From positions 1-57,553 of the IMG/VR virus record IMGVR_UViG_3300025012_000103: a stretch of 57,553 nucleotides of DNA. One strand, 5' to 3'. Positions within the stretch are counted from its first letter, which is position 1. Each line of letters begins with the position of its first letter. This document shows, one piece after another, positions 6,795-14,247 of this stretch. The notes beneath the pieces are model-generated. The model had not been told where the DNA came from. It saw only the letters and a list, made by a program, of their open reading frames with translations, and searched no databases. The stretch comes from a virus. Both the position numbers and the translations under genes were made by a program.

Positions 6795-6888
6795 GTTGAC
6801 GTTGACGTTGACGTTGACGTTGACGTTGACGTTGACGTTGACGTTGACGTTGACGTTGACGTTGACGTTGACGTTGACGTTGACGTTG
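6795..6888. repeat. GTTGAC hexamer array, 15.7 uninterrupted copies
   Basis: 94 bp of perfect hexamer repeat in the gap between the genes at 6436 and 6918. Each unit junction contains TGACGTT, the half-site of the two palindromes at 6326 and 6417. It has no spacers and is not a CRISPR. Confidence 0.95.
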
Positions 6889-6891
6889 CTC

Positions 6892-6908
6892 GGTAGTTTA
6901 AAATTGCC
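6892..6908. repeat. Degenerate 17-bp palindrome copy
   Basis: GGTAGTTTAAAATTGCC matches the left arm of the recurring palindrome, but the right arm is decayed. It lies directly beside the hexamer array. Confidence 0.5.
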
Positions 6909-6917
6909 TTGTTAGGT

Positions 6918-7040
6918 CTAGATTACTTTTAAAATTCTTGCGCAGATTAACAGAACAGCTTGCAATACTTCGCCCTCTGTTCTCAATCCCTCGTCATATG
7001 CGGTCAGAATTTCTTTAATTTCTGTTATTGCATTCTTCAT
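6918..7040 (-). CDS. 40-residue helical peptide
   Basis: A short gene with an AGGAGG ribosome binding site. The product starts MKNAITEIKEILTAYDEGLR and is predicted helical with a hydrophobic C-terminal half (VLLICARILKVI). A copy of the 17-bp palindrome lies just upstream of its ribosome binding site, so translation could be controlled by that hairpin. No family recognised. Confidence 0.6.
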   Translation of the reverse strand: MKNAITEIKEILTAYDEGLRTEGEVLQAVLLICARILKVI

Positions 7041-7054
7041 TTTTGTTCCTCCTA

Positions 7055-7208
7055 GGTAGTTTAAAACTACCGTCTTGCACACTTTGTGCTATTTGTTACT
7101 TCCCGCCTTGCGTTTGTGTTATCGGCATTTCCGATACTCCAAACGCAAGGCGGGCAGGGTGAACAATCACCCTGCCCGCTCCCTCCTCTGAGGTAGTTTT
7201 AAACTACC
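7055..7208. ncRNA. Structured element bounded by two 17-bp palindromes
   Basis: GGTAGTTTAAAACTACC (7055-7071) and GGTAGTTTTAAACTACC (7192-7208) flank 120 bases with two strong hairpins. Hairpin 1 has a 15-bp stem (7102-7116 with 7140-7154) capped by a 6-bp stem (7120-7125 with 7131-7136). Hairpin 2 has an 11-bp stem (7151-7161 with 7168-7178) and loop AACAAT. The two stems share bases 7151-7154, so they may compete. No coding frame is seen. It may be a structured RNA in the leftward transcript, a processing site or a small mobile repeat. Confidence 0.6.
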
Positions 7209-7211
7209 CTG

Positions 7212-7793
7212 CTACATGCAAGCCACCATGACGGCAATATTGGTGGCGCTGACTTCTTGCCCTTTCTGGGACAGGATAGCACGGGCGCGTTGCTCCTTCT
7301 CGTCATGCGCGATAGCCTCGGCTTTTTCGCGCAACTCCTTGGTAGCATCGCGCAGAGCAACAGCCGCCTTGCTGTGCATGGCTTTCATGGTGTCAATGAC
7401 ATGAGCCGGGACACTCTCCCCCAGGACGTCCCATGCATCACTGAGCTTGTCCTTCTCGATGCGCGCAACATGAGCGATGACCGTGCAGTTATCGCCGGCG
7501 AAATGCAGGCTGTACGTCTCATCGCTGGCTTTTACCATGGCCAGACCGAGGGAGCGCTTAAGCGACTGTTTGGCGGCCTTTGTTCCGGTAAAGACAGCCA
7601 TGGACAGGGACAGGTGGTCAACGAGGAGGGCATGATCTTTACCGTACTCGCCAATCATGGCCACGCGTTCCACCGACAACGCTTTGTTGCTCGCTGTCAC
7701 GGCTTCCCTGTTCACGAGGTTCGCGGCGGTACGACTGAAGTGGTTCAACCAGTCAATCGTCGTGAGGTCTGTTGCTGTTGCTTTCTTTTTCAT
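7212..7793 (-). CDS. Hypothetical helical protein
   Basis: 193 residues with an AGGAG ribosome binding site. The first two thirds are mixed, including LSMAVFTGTKAAKQSLKRSL and CTVIAHVARIEKDKLSDAWD. The C-terminal part (KAAVALRDATKELREKAEAI) is a charged helix likely to form a coiled coil. No family recognised. The stop is followed at once by one of the 17-bp palindromes. Confidence 0.7.
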   Translation of the reverse strand: MKKKATATDLTTIDWLNHFSRTAANLVNREAVTASNKALSVERVAMIGEYGKDHALLVDHLSLSMAVFTGTKAAKQSLKRSLGLAMVKASDETYSLHFAGDNCTVIAHVARIEKDKLSDAWDVLGESVPAHVIDTMKAMHSKAAVALRDATKELREKAEAIAHDEKEQRARAILSQKGQEVSATNIAVMVACM

Positions 7794-7822
7794 GATGTTG
7801 TCTCCTGTTGTCTGATGTTAAA

Positions 7823-8083
7823 CTACTTGATTGATAACCCTTCTACCTTGTAGGTATCCCCATCAGCGGACTCGACAGGGTGGAGGGTAAACGCTACTGT
7901 TACCTTGTCGCCTATGGCGTAGTGTGCCTGGCTTGTTGCCCCCCATACCTCTGACCCTACCTGCAAGCACACCACATTTTTCGGGGCGTTCTCGATACAA
8001 GGTCGGACTGTGGCTGTTCCTGTTAACGTCATACCCTGTTGCAATGATGCTATCATTACCGCTGTCAATAACAAGTTGCCCAT
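7823..8083 (-). CDS. Small, probably exported protein
   Basis: 86 residues. The N-terminus, MGNLLLTAVMIASLQQG, is a weak signal-like segment with no positive charge. The rest is beta-rich (TLTGTATVRPCIENAPKNVV, GDKVTVAFTLHPVESADGDT, YKVEGLSIK) and resembles a small OB- or barrel-like domain with two Cys. It starts three bases after the stop of the upstream 53-residue gene. No family recognised. Confidence 0.6.
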   Translation of the reverse strand: MGNLLLTAVMIASLQQGMTLTGTATVRPCIENAPKNVVCLQVGSEVWGATSQAHYAIGDKVTVAFTLHPVESADGDTYKVEGLSIK

Positions 8084-8085
8084 GA

Positions 8086-8247
8086 TTACACCCCTAATGT
8101 TAAATTATAGAAGGATTGATAGCCTAATGCAATTACCCGTGCCAAGTACTTTCCGACCAAAGGGCGTAACCAAACACGTATGTGTAATGGGTTTAGATAG
8201 TGGCGCACTTGGTCGGCGTTGGTAGTGTGATGGATTGATGTCGTCAT
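8086..8247 (-). CDS. 53-residue hypothetical protein, first gene after leftward promoter
   Basis: Starts MTTSIHHTTNADQVRHYLNP with an AAGGAGC ribosome binding site. The product is basic and aromatic-rich (RVWLRPLVGKYLARVI, GYQSFYNLTLGV). It is the first gene downstream of the strong promoter at 8292-8320, so it may be expressed very early. No family recognised. Confidence 0.65.
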   Translation of the reverse strand: MTTSIHHTTNADQVRHYLNPLHIRVWLRPLVGKYLARVIALGYQSFYNLTLGV

Positions 8248-8291
8248 GGCCTAGTGCTCCTTTGTTCTGATTGTTCTTCTCTCTTACTTAT

Positions 8292-8334
8292 AATATACGA
8301 CATCGTTACCAAGATGTCAACAAATAATTTGTTG
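8292..8334 (-). promoter_or_regulatory. Leftward sigma70-type promoter with overlapping operators
   Basis: On the minus strand TTGACA (8320-8315), a 17-base spacer and TATATT (8297-8292). A perfect 17-bp palindrome, CAACAAATAATTTGTTG (8318-8334), touches the -35 box. A second inverted repeat, GACATC and GATGTC (8299-8318), spans the spacer. It is a repressible promoter for the left-arm genes. Confidence 0.8.
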
Positions 8335-8560
8335 TCGATAACTTTTTTTTCTGCTCTTTGTTATTGTATAGCTTAACGTTAAGACGTATACCGCCTACAA
8401 TGTGGTAGCTCGCCCAGGGCGGCCCACGAGGTACCCCCAGAAACCTGACAACTTTTTCTGCAGAATGTAGCATAAAATTACACCAAGCCCGACAGTAACG
8501 TCAACGTCCTCAAGACGTCGGGAGCAGGAGCAGGCAAGACGTTCCCAGACACAAGACGTC

Positions 8561-8590
8561 TTGACAAACGTCAATAGAAACGCCTATACT
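8561..8590 (+). promoter_or_regulatory. Rightward promoter for the head genes
   Basis: TTGACA (8561-8566), an 18-base spacer, and TATACT (8585-8590). The expected start of transcription is about 8597, next to the ATG at 8598, which implies a leaderless message. The palindrome AAGACGTCTT at 8553-8562 overlaps the -35 box. Confidence 0.7.
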
Positions 8591-8597
8591 GGGCAGT

Positions 8598-8900
8598 ATG
8601 AACGTCGACCTCAACGCTGAAATAAACGCACAATTGAAGCGCTGCAAGGACTTGGCTGATGACGCCACGGAAGACGGCGAGAGCCCTCTCAGTCAACGCG
8701 CCGCCGCCCTGACAACGCTCAATAACCTGCTCAAAGAGATCACGAAGTCGCAGTTGGAAGTGATCAACATGTCACGGTTGCAAGCACTGGAACAGACACT
8801 GATTGACCTACTGCCCGAGTTTCTCTCAGACGACCAGACACAAGAGTTTATGGCGGAATATGAGCGCCGCCTGACCCTACTGGAACATAGGGATGAATGA
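8598..8900 (+). CDS. Putative terminase small subunit
   Basis: 100 residues, acidic and helical (LNAEINAQLKRCKDLADDAT, QRAAALTTLNNLLKEITKSQ). The identification rests on position directly before the large terminase and on size and helical make-up; no clear HTH is visible. There is no ribosome binding site, and the predicted transcription start is at the ATG, so translation may be leaderless. Its end overlaps the next start. It would recognise the packaging site on phage DNA. Confidence 0.6.
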   Translation: MNVDLNAEINAQLKRCKDLADDATEDGESPLSQRAAALTTLNNLLKEITKSQLEVINMSRLQALEQTLIDLLPEFLSDDQTQEFMAEYERRLTLLEHRDE

Positions 8901-10644
8901 CCTTTACTCCAGGCATTTCACCCGTCTTTCAGCAGGCCTCTCTCGAACAAAGATCAGCCTTTCTGACTATATCACGCGCTACACCTACCTCGGCGTCAAG
9001 CGCTTTTCCTATGTCAACCACGAGTATCAGCCCTATATCATCAGCAAGATTAACGCCGACCCCGATATCAACCTTCTTCTCTACAAGTGCTCGCAGTTGG
9101 GCGTCTCAGAGGTGTTTCACCGGCTGATTCTGTCAATGATGGGTATTGAACCAGGCTTTTCCACACTCCTGGGCATGCCGTCACAGACTTTCTCTCAAGA
9201 GGTGATGAAAACAAGAATTTCTCAAATAGTGAGAAGTTCGAAAGTCCTGAGAGAACTCAGCGATCCACGAGTAGACTCAGCATCCGTCAAGCAATTCATC
9301 AACGGCTCTATCCTGTATGCCTTGGGCGCCGGCGAGCAGTCGGGCGAATCTTCCTTGATCAACCGCCCGATCAAATTGGTGTGTATCGACGAGTTGGACA
9401 GATGCTCGATGGATATCGTAACTGGTTTCCGTTCCCGGCAGACGCATTCTGTCCACAAACCCCGCATCTACATCTCAACACCGACTTATGAGGGCCTGGG
9501 TATCGACGGCGAGAGTGAGGATGCTGAAATTCACAGGAATGTGGTCAAGTGCTGCCATTGCTCCCACCATTTCTTTCCTGATTACTATGAACACGTGTGC
9601 TTGCCCGGGTTTGACCAGCCTCTTGAGCTTCTCACCAAGGCCGACGTCGACAGCAACGTCGCTATCAACCTTGACGAAGCGTATTTATTCTGCCCAAAGT
9701 GCTTAAAACAGCCGGATTTGAGCCCAAAACACCGTGAGTTCGTCATAGAAACAGCCCAAAAATCAACGATTGAGCGGAAAATTTGTATCAAACTGAGCCC
9801 TTTTGACGCACCCGGTTTCATCAAAACACCTGATTTAATCCGCTCAAGCTTTATTTATTCAGACAATAACGAGTTTCGCAACCAGGCATTGGGGCTGCCG
9901 GTCAAGGCTTCCGACAGTTCTATCGACAGAAACCTCCTCAGATTTGAGAACGTCGAGGTCCCGAGCGACGCCGTGACTGTGGCCGGGCTTGATATGGGCA
10001 AGTTGTGTCACCTGATCCTGCTCTCGATCACCCCTAGCAACCACATCATCGTGCACTCGCCGGAGATCATCCCCTTGGAATTGATCCCGGAAGAGATGCA
10101 GGACCTTTTCCATGGCCCTAGCAGCCGGCACATCGCCTCGTTGGTCGTTGATAGCCAGCCCTATACCGACACCGTGAACAAGTTGGTGACCTTGCATCCG
10201 CAGGTTTGGTCAGCGCTCTACTCCGTCCCCGTGCAGCCCAAACCCGAACTCTATTGGTTGAAGACTGAAGAAGAACCGGAAGACGCCAACAACCCTTACA
10301 AGATCGCGAACAGGGTCGCGGACTACAAAGTGCGCCAGATCACGATCAACAAAAACCCCTTTTTCGACTACACCGCAGGGCTGCTGCAGTCGGAGCAGCT
10401 CAAATTCAAGTCCGGACCCTATGACCTGCAGGTCTTGAACCATGTTCTTGATATGCGCAGGATCAGGGACCACAGATACTCTGACATGCGGTACAAATGG
10501 GTGAAATCGAAAAAAGGCGCGGACCACTTCTTTCATGCGATCAACTACGGGATTGCGGCATTTAAGCTCATAGACACCATCAATTCTACAGTTATCTTGC
10601 CCAGAGTCCTCCTCCATCGCATTAAAATGACCAATCAACTGTAA
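8893..10644 (+). CDS. Terminase large subunit, GpA type
   Basis: 583 residues. The ATPase part has the deviant Walker A region LLYKCSQLGVSEVFHRL (about residue 60), Walker B LVCIDELDR (about 155-165) and coupling-type ISTPTYEGLGIDGESE. A zinc-like Cys set follows (KCCHCSHHF, FCPKCLKQ). The C-terminal nuclease domain starts at VAGLDMGKLCHLILL. This layout is that of GpA-family (lambda-like) terminases, which pump DNA into the prohead and cut at the packaging site. Its ATG overlaps the end of the small subunit gene. Confidence 0.92.
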   Translation: MNDLYSRHFTRLSAGLSRTKISLSDYITRYTYLGVKRFSYVNHEYQPYIISKINADPDINLLLYKCSQLGVSEVFHRLILSMMGIEPGFSTLLGMPSQTFSQEVMKTRISQIVRSSKVLRELSDPRVDSASVKQFINGSILYALGAGEQSGESSLINRPIKLVCIDELDRCSMDIVTGFRSRQTHSVHKPRIYISTPTYEGLGIDGESEDAEIHRNVVKCCHCSHHFFPDYYEHVCLPGFDQPLELLTKADVDSNVAINLDEAYLFCPKCLKQPDLSPKHREFVIETAQKSTIERKICIKLSPFDAPGFIKTPDLIRSSFIYSDNNEFRNQALGLPVKASDSSIDRNLLRFENVEVPSDAVTVAGLDMGKLCHLILLSITPSNHIIVHSPEIIPLELIPEEMQDLFHGPSSRHIASLVVDSQPYTDTVNKLVTLHPQVWSALYSVPVQPKPELYWLKTEEEPEDANNPYKIANRVADYKVRQITINKNPFFDYTAGLLQSEQLKFKSGPYDLQVLNHVLDMRRIRDHRYSDMRYKWVKSKKGADHFFHAINYGIAAFKLIDTINSTVILPRVLLHRIKMTNQL

Positions 10645-10682
10645 CACTCCCGGCAACACATCAATAAAAATCACTGCATCGC

Positions 10683-12284
10683 TTGACTTTTTACCTGCTT
10701 TCCTCTACACTTATCTCAGGACGTACTAGAGTACTTGACTTTTACAGTACTTTAGACAGCAACTTCGGGAGAGAAAGAGACGACTACGTGGCTTTGAATA
10801 ACCCTTTCAGCGGGATGCTGACGTCGATCAAGAAAGTAAAGACCAAAGGGCTGGCTCTTCCATCATATCTCCGTTCCGCAACGACCCGCAGTGGCGCCGA
10901 CATCAGCAACACGACCCCTGATGTCACCAACATCGACCTCACTCAATATCGCAACCTCTCGACCAAGCTCGACGTCATCAAGTCGTTGTCGTATGCGTCA
11001 CCGGATTGGTCGCAGGCGATCAATTCGTTGTTAAGATTTGCCATCACCGACGCCTACCAGATCGTCGCTTACACCTTCGACGGCAAGGTCGACGTCAACG
11101 CCACGAACTACACGCAAGCACTGGCTGCACGGTTTGACTGTCTCCCTCCTGACTACGACGGTTTCTACACACAGACAGACCTGAGGTCAACATCCGAGTC
11201 TTTACTTCGCCAACTTGTCACCTACGGAGCTATGTCGAGTGAACTGGTCCTCTCACAGGCCCGAGACGCCTCCCACATTCGGGCCATCTCCGTAAAAGAT
11301 CTCAAGTTTGAGAATAAAGGCAACAGAGCGGTCCCGTATCTGCAGTTGAACACTGGTGGCGCCAACAATAAGCTGTCGCTCGACTCGCCGCTGTTCTTCT
11401 ACACGTCGCTCGATCAGGATCTTGATGAGGCCTACCCGATATCCCCCATGACGTCGGCCGTACAGCCCGTGCTTGCTAACGAGGAGTTCAAAAATGACCT
11501 TCGCCGGGCGTTCCGCAAAGCAGCGCTGCCTCGAATCAAGGCCCTGATCAAGACCAAAGAATTCCAGGAATCTCTGCCGGCGGCCGTCCGTTACGACGAG
11601 ACCAAGCTCAAGGCCTACATGGACAACTTGATCACGGATCTCGAAACCAAACTCAACGGCTTGAACCCTGAAGACGCCTTGGTCTTTTTCGACATCTTGG
11701 ACATCGAGCACCATTCCGCCGGGAACATCAGCTTTCACGAGAATGTGAAAGAGTACGGGAACCTCATCAACGCCAACGTTGCTGCTGGCGTCAAGACCCT
11801 GCCCAGCGTCCTCGGCCGAGGTGAGTCTCAAAACGTGGCTTCAACGGAATCAATGCTGTACCTGCGCTATGTCGAGGGCATGCAGGAAAAACTGAACACC
11901 CATTACTCAAAAAAATTCACCCTGGCAGCTCGTCTCTCCGGGTTTGACGTCTACTGCAACTTCAAATATGCGGACCCGGAACTTCGGCCGAAGTCGGAAC
12001 TGGCCACGTTCGAGTCCATGAAACAAAGCACGGTCCTGGAGCGGCTCAGTCTCGGGTTCGTTTCTGACGAAGAAGCTTCGGTTCAACTCACTGGCCGGCT
12101 GCCATCAGGGGAGTTTACGCCACTGTCGGGGACCGGGTTCTTCGAGGCGAAAGCGCCGGTGGAAAACCCCTACTCCAACACCTCCGTCTCCGGTGAGGGC
12201 GTGACCGCGACCAAAAACCAAAAAGACACCAAATCGACCGCACCCACCGGCACCAAGCGCACCGGCGGGCAGCAGGGGAGATAG
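10683..12284 (+). CDS. Portal protein
   Basis: 533 residues in the longest form. Portal identity comes from position and from SVLGRGESQNVASTESMLYL, the typical stem/crown end, and the acidic/Thr-rich tail. It forms the dodecameric DNA gate of the head. The start is uncertain: the longest form begins with TTG at 10683; GTG at 10788 has a purine-rich GGGAGAGAAAGAGA upstream and would give VALNNPFSGML at the N-terminus (498 residues). The last 40 residues are low-complexity (Lys/Thr/Gly). Confidence 0.85.
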   Translation: MTFYLLSSTLISGRTRVLDFYSTLDSNFGRERDDYVALNNPFSGMLTSIKKVKTKGLALPSYLRSATTRSGADISNTTPDVTNIDLTQYRNLSTKLDVIKSLSYASPDWSQAINSLLRFAITDAYQIVAYTFDGKVDVNATNYTQALAARFDCLPPDYDGFYTQTDLRSTSESLLRQLVTYGAMSSELVLSQARDASHIRAISVKDLKFENKGNRAVPYLQLNTGGANNKLSLDSPLFFYTSLDQDLDEAYPISPMTSAVQPVLANEEFKNDLRRAFRKAALPRIKALIKTKEFQESLPAAVRYDETKLKAYMDNLITDLETKLNGLNPEDALVFFDILDIEHHSAGNISFHENVKEYGNLINANVAAGVKTLPSVLGRGESQNVASTESMLYLRYVEGMQEKLNTHYSKKFTLAARLSGFDVYCNFKYADPELRPKSELATFESMKQSTVLERLSLGFVSDEEASVQLTGRLPSGEFTPLSGTGFFEAKAPVENPYSNTSVSGEGVTATKNQKDTKSTAPTGTKRTGGQQGR

Positions 12285-12285
12285 C

Positions 12286-13737
12286 ATGAACAAAAACCAC
12301 TTACGCCGCAAGATCTGCCTGATTTCGGAAGGTTCGGAACAGGAACTGCTCAGCCTAGAGAACCGGATCTTCGAGTTGCAAGGGGACAGTGGGGCCCTTG
12401 CGGCGTACTCTCTTCAGCAAGATGAGGCCGAGGAGAAGAAAGAACGGCCCTATCAAGTCCACGAGGGGGTCGCGATCATCGAGATGAAGGGGCCGCTCGT
12501 CGCCAGGACGACCTGGATGTCGCGGTTCATGGGGGCCATGTCCTACGAAGACCTCCGCGCCCAGTTCGTTGAAGCGGTCATGGACGAGGAAGTGCAGAGC
12601 ATCCTTATCGACGCCGACACCCCGGGCGGGCAAGTGAATGGGCTCGGAGAATTGTCCGGGCTCTTAGACAAGATCAAAGGCATCAAGCCCATCGACACCT
12701 ACGTCGCTGGCGGACTTCTGTCCGCGGGTTACTGGGTGGGGGTGACGGCTCGGAAAATCTACGCATCCGAGACAGCTTTCGTCGGCTCGATCGGCGTCGT
12801 GATCACCCACGCGTCCTATGAAAAAGCCTACGAAGGAGAAGGGATCAAGATCACCAAGATCAAGTCTGGTGAGAAGAAGCAAGTAGGCTCTTCCGAGAAA
12901 GACCTCTCTGCCGAGGACAAAGCATACCTGCAGGCCCAGGTCGACGACTTGTTTGGCTTGTTCAAGAAACATGTGCTCGCACATCGGGCACAGGTCAATC
13001 CCGACACCTTTGACGGGTCGGAGTTTGTAGCGGATAAAGCCTTGGCAATGGGGCTTGTGGATAGAGTTATGACGTTTGACGACGTCCTGGCTCATATTGT
13101 TACTCAACGTGAATCCAATGGAGGTTCAACTATTATGAAGAAAGGTTTTACAGCAGAACAGGTAGCGGCGGCAGCAGCCTCCGGTGCCAAGCTGGAGGAT
13201 CTCGAGCTTGCCGGCGGAGGAGCGGATCCCGACGCCGAGGCTCTGGCTGCCAAGGAGAAGGCTGAAGCCGACGCCAAGGTCGCTGCTGACGCTGAGGCCA
13301 AAGCTAAGGCCGATGCTGAGGCCGCGGCAGCCGCTGCAGGCACTGAGGCTCCACCGGCAAAGGCTGAGGGTGAGACAGTATCTGCCTATCTCGAGTCCCA
13401 GCTCGCGAAGTCGGCCGACAAGATCGCTGATCTGACGGTCGAAAACAAGGAACTCAAAGCCAAACAGGCCCGGACTGAAGAGGTCCTGCCCAAGCTGAAG
13501 ACCATCGTGTCCGAAGCCATCAATCGGATGCACGTCGCCCTGGGCATGACCAGGACTGATATGGCAGCCATGGATGAGGGCGCCCTGATCAAGCAGTATG
13601 AAGCGACTTGCGAGCAGTTCAGCAAGACGTTCAAGACCGGGGGCCTGACCGCAGGTGCGGATATGCCAGACACCGAGAAGAACAAGGCGAAGATCACCAA
13701 CATCGACGAAGCTCGCTGCAAGTCGGTTGGTTTGTAA
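12286..13737 (+). CDS. S49 (SppA-like) prohead protease fused to scaffold
   Basis: 483 residues. The protease part (about 50-270) has VAIIEMKGPLV, ILIDADTPGGQVNGL, the Ser region GGLLSAGYWVGVTARKIYAS and Lys region TKIKSGEKKQVGSSEKDLSA, as in SppA/lambda gpC-type peptidases that use a Ser-Lys dyad. The C-terminal part (about 284-483) is Ala/Glu/Lys-rich, coiled-coil and scaffold-like. An in-frame ATG at 13135 with its own GGAGG would release the scaffold alone, as lambda C/Nu3 does. It lies between portal and decoration/capsid genes, as in lambda. Confidence 0.9.
   Translation: MNKNHLRRKICLISEGSEQELLSLENRIFELQGDSGALAAYSLQQDEAEEKKERPYQVHEGVAIIEMKGPLVARTTWMSRFMGAMSYEDLRAQFVEAVMDEEVQSILIDADTPGGQVNGLGELSGLLDKIKGIKPIDTYVAGGLLSAGYWVGVTARKIYASETAFVGSIGVVITHASYEKAYEGEGIKITKIKSGEKKQVGSSEKDLSAEDKAYLQAQVDDLFGLFKKHVLAHRAQVNPDTFDGSEFVADKALAMGLVDRVMTFDDVLAHIVTQRESNGGSTIMKKGFTAEQVAAAAASGAKLEDLELAGGGADPDAEALAAKEKAEADAKVAADAEAKAKADAEAAAAAAGTEAPPAKAEGETVSAYLESQLAKSADKIADLTVENKELKAKQARTEEVLPKLKTIVSEAINRMHVALGMTRTDMAAMDEGALIKQYEATCEQFSKTFKTGGLTAGADMPDTEKNKAKITNIDEARCKSVGL
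13135..13737 (+). CDS. Nested scaffold protein (internal start)
   Basis: 200 residues from an internal ATG (MKKGFTAEQVAAAAAS) in frame with the S49 gene. GGAGG at 13120-13124 sits ten bases upstream. The product is an Ala/Lys/Glu helix (residues 25-75) plus a coiled coil (LAKSADKIADLTVENKELKA). It would be the capsid scaffold made in excess over the protease, equivalent to lambda Nu3. The evidence is the ribosome binding site and family precedent. Confidence 0.65.
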   Translation: MKKGFTAEQVAAAAASGAKLEDLELAGGGADPDAEALAAKEKAEADAKVAADAEAKAKADAEAAAAAAGTEAPPAKAEGETVSAYLESQLAKSADKIADLTVENKELKAKQARTEEVLPKLKTIVSEAINRMHVALGMTRTDMAAMDEGALIKQYEATCEQFSKTFKTGGLTAGADMPDTEKNKAKITNIDEARCKSVGL

Positions 13738-13770
13738 ATAAAACACGAAATTTCCAGGAGGAATTGAATC

Positions 13771-14217
13771 ATGTCAAAGTTTACTTTCAAGGCAATGGTC
13801 GCTGAAGGCGACCTGACAACCGCCAAACTCGGAACCGGCACTGTGGCGGCTTCCGGCGACCTCAACGGTAACGACATCGGCAAGCCGGTCAAGCTGACCG
13901 CGGCCGACACCTACGGCCTGTGCTCCAATGGTGACCAGATCGACGGTTTCCTGTATTCCGTGGAGTCCTACACCGCTGATGGCTATGCTGTCGGCACCGT
14001 ACAGCTGAGCGGCCGGCGCCGGGTGGAGCTGGGCGGCAACAGCGCCGTCGGCACCCTCGTGCAGTCTGGCACCAACGCGGCGCGGACCGTGGCGCCGACC
14101 AATGGCCTGGGCGTTGTCGTCGAGCACACCCATGTGACAGCGACCCGCAAACTGTGGCGTGTAATCTCCGGGACTGGCCTGTCCGGCGACACTACCTGCA
14201 TCATCGAGAAACAGTAA
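13771..14217 (+). CDS. Capsid decoration protein
   Basis: 148 residues with an AGGAGG ribosome binding site. The sequence is Gly/Thr/Ala-rich and beta-rich (VAASGDLNGNDIGKPVKLT, GAVGT-type turns, RRRVELGG). It is like the head-decoration (DUF2190-like/HDPD) proteins that sit just before the major capsid gene in lambda-like operons. It probably binds the outside of the expanded shell and stabilises it. The assignment is by position and composition. Confidence 0.75.
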   Translation: MSKFTFKAMVAEGDLTTAKLGTGTVAASGDLNGNDIGKPVKLTAADTYGLCSNGDQIDGFLYSVESYTADGYAVGTVQLSGRRRVELGGNSAVGTLVQSGTNAARTVAPTNGLGVVVEHTHVTATRKLWRVISGTGLSGDTTCIIEKQ

Positions 14218-14247
14218 CTCATCGAGCCTATTGGAGGGCAAACAAAA

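Larger units (their letters stand above)
8248..8597. other. Divergent control region
   Basis: 350 bp without a gene between the left and right arms. It holds the leftward promoter/operator, the rightward promoter, a perfect 12-bp palindrome CTTAACGTTAAG (8372-8383) and several ACGTC words, including AAGACGTCTT overlapping the rightward -35 box. A cos or pac site is often found just before terminase genes, but none can be identified by eye. Confidence 0.7.

Noticed and set aside
6795-6888. CRISPR array
   Set aside because: Hexamer units without spacers; no cas genes are in the window.
8010-8225. 71-codon plus-strand frame left of the divergent promoter
   Set aside because: It lies antisense to the well-supported minus-strand genes at 7823 and 8086, with no ribosome binding site.
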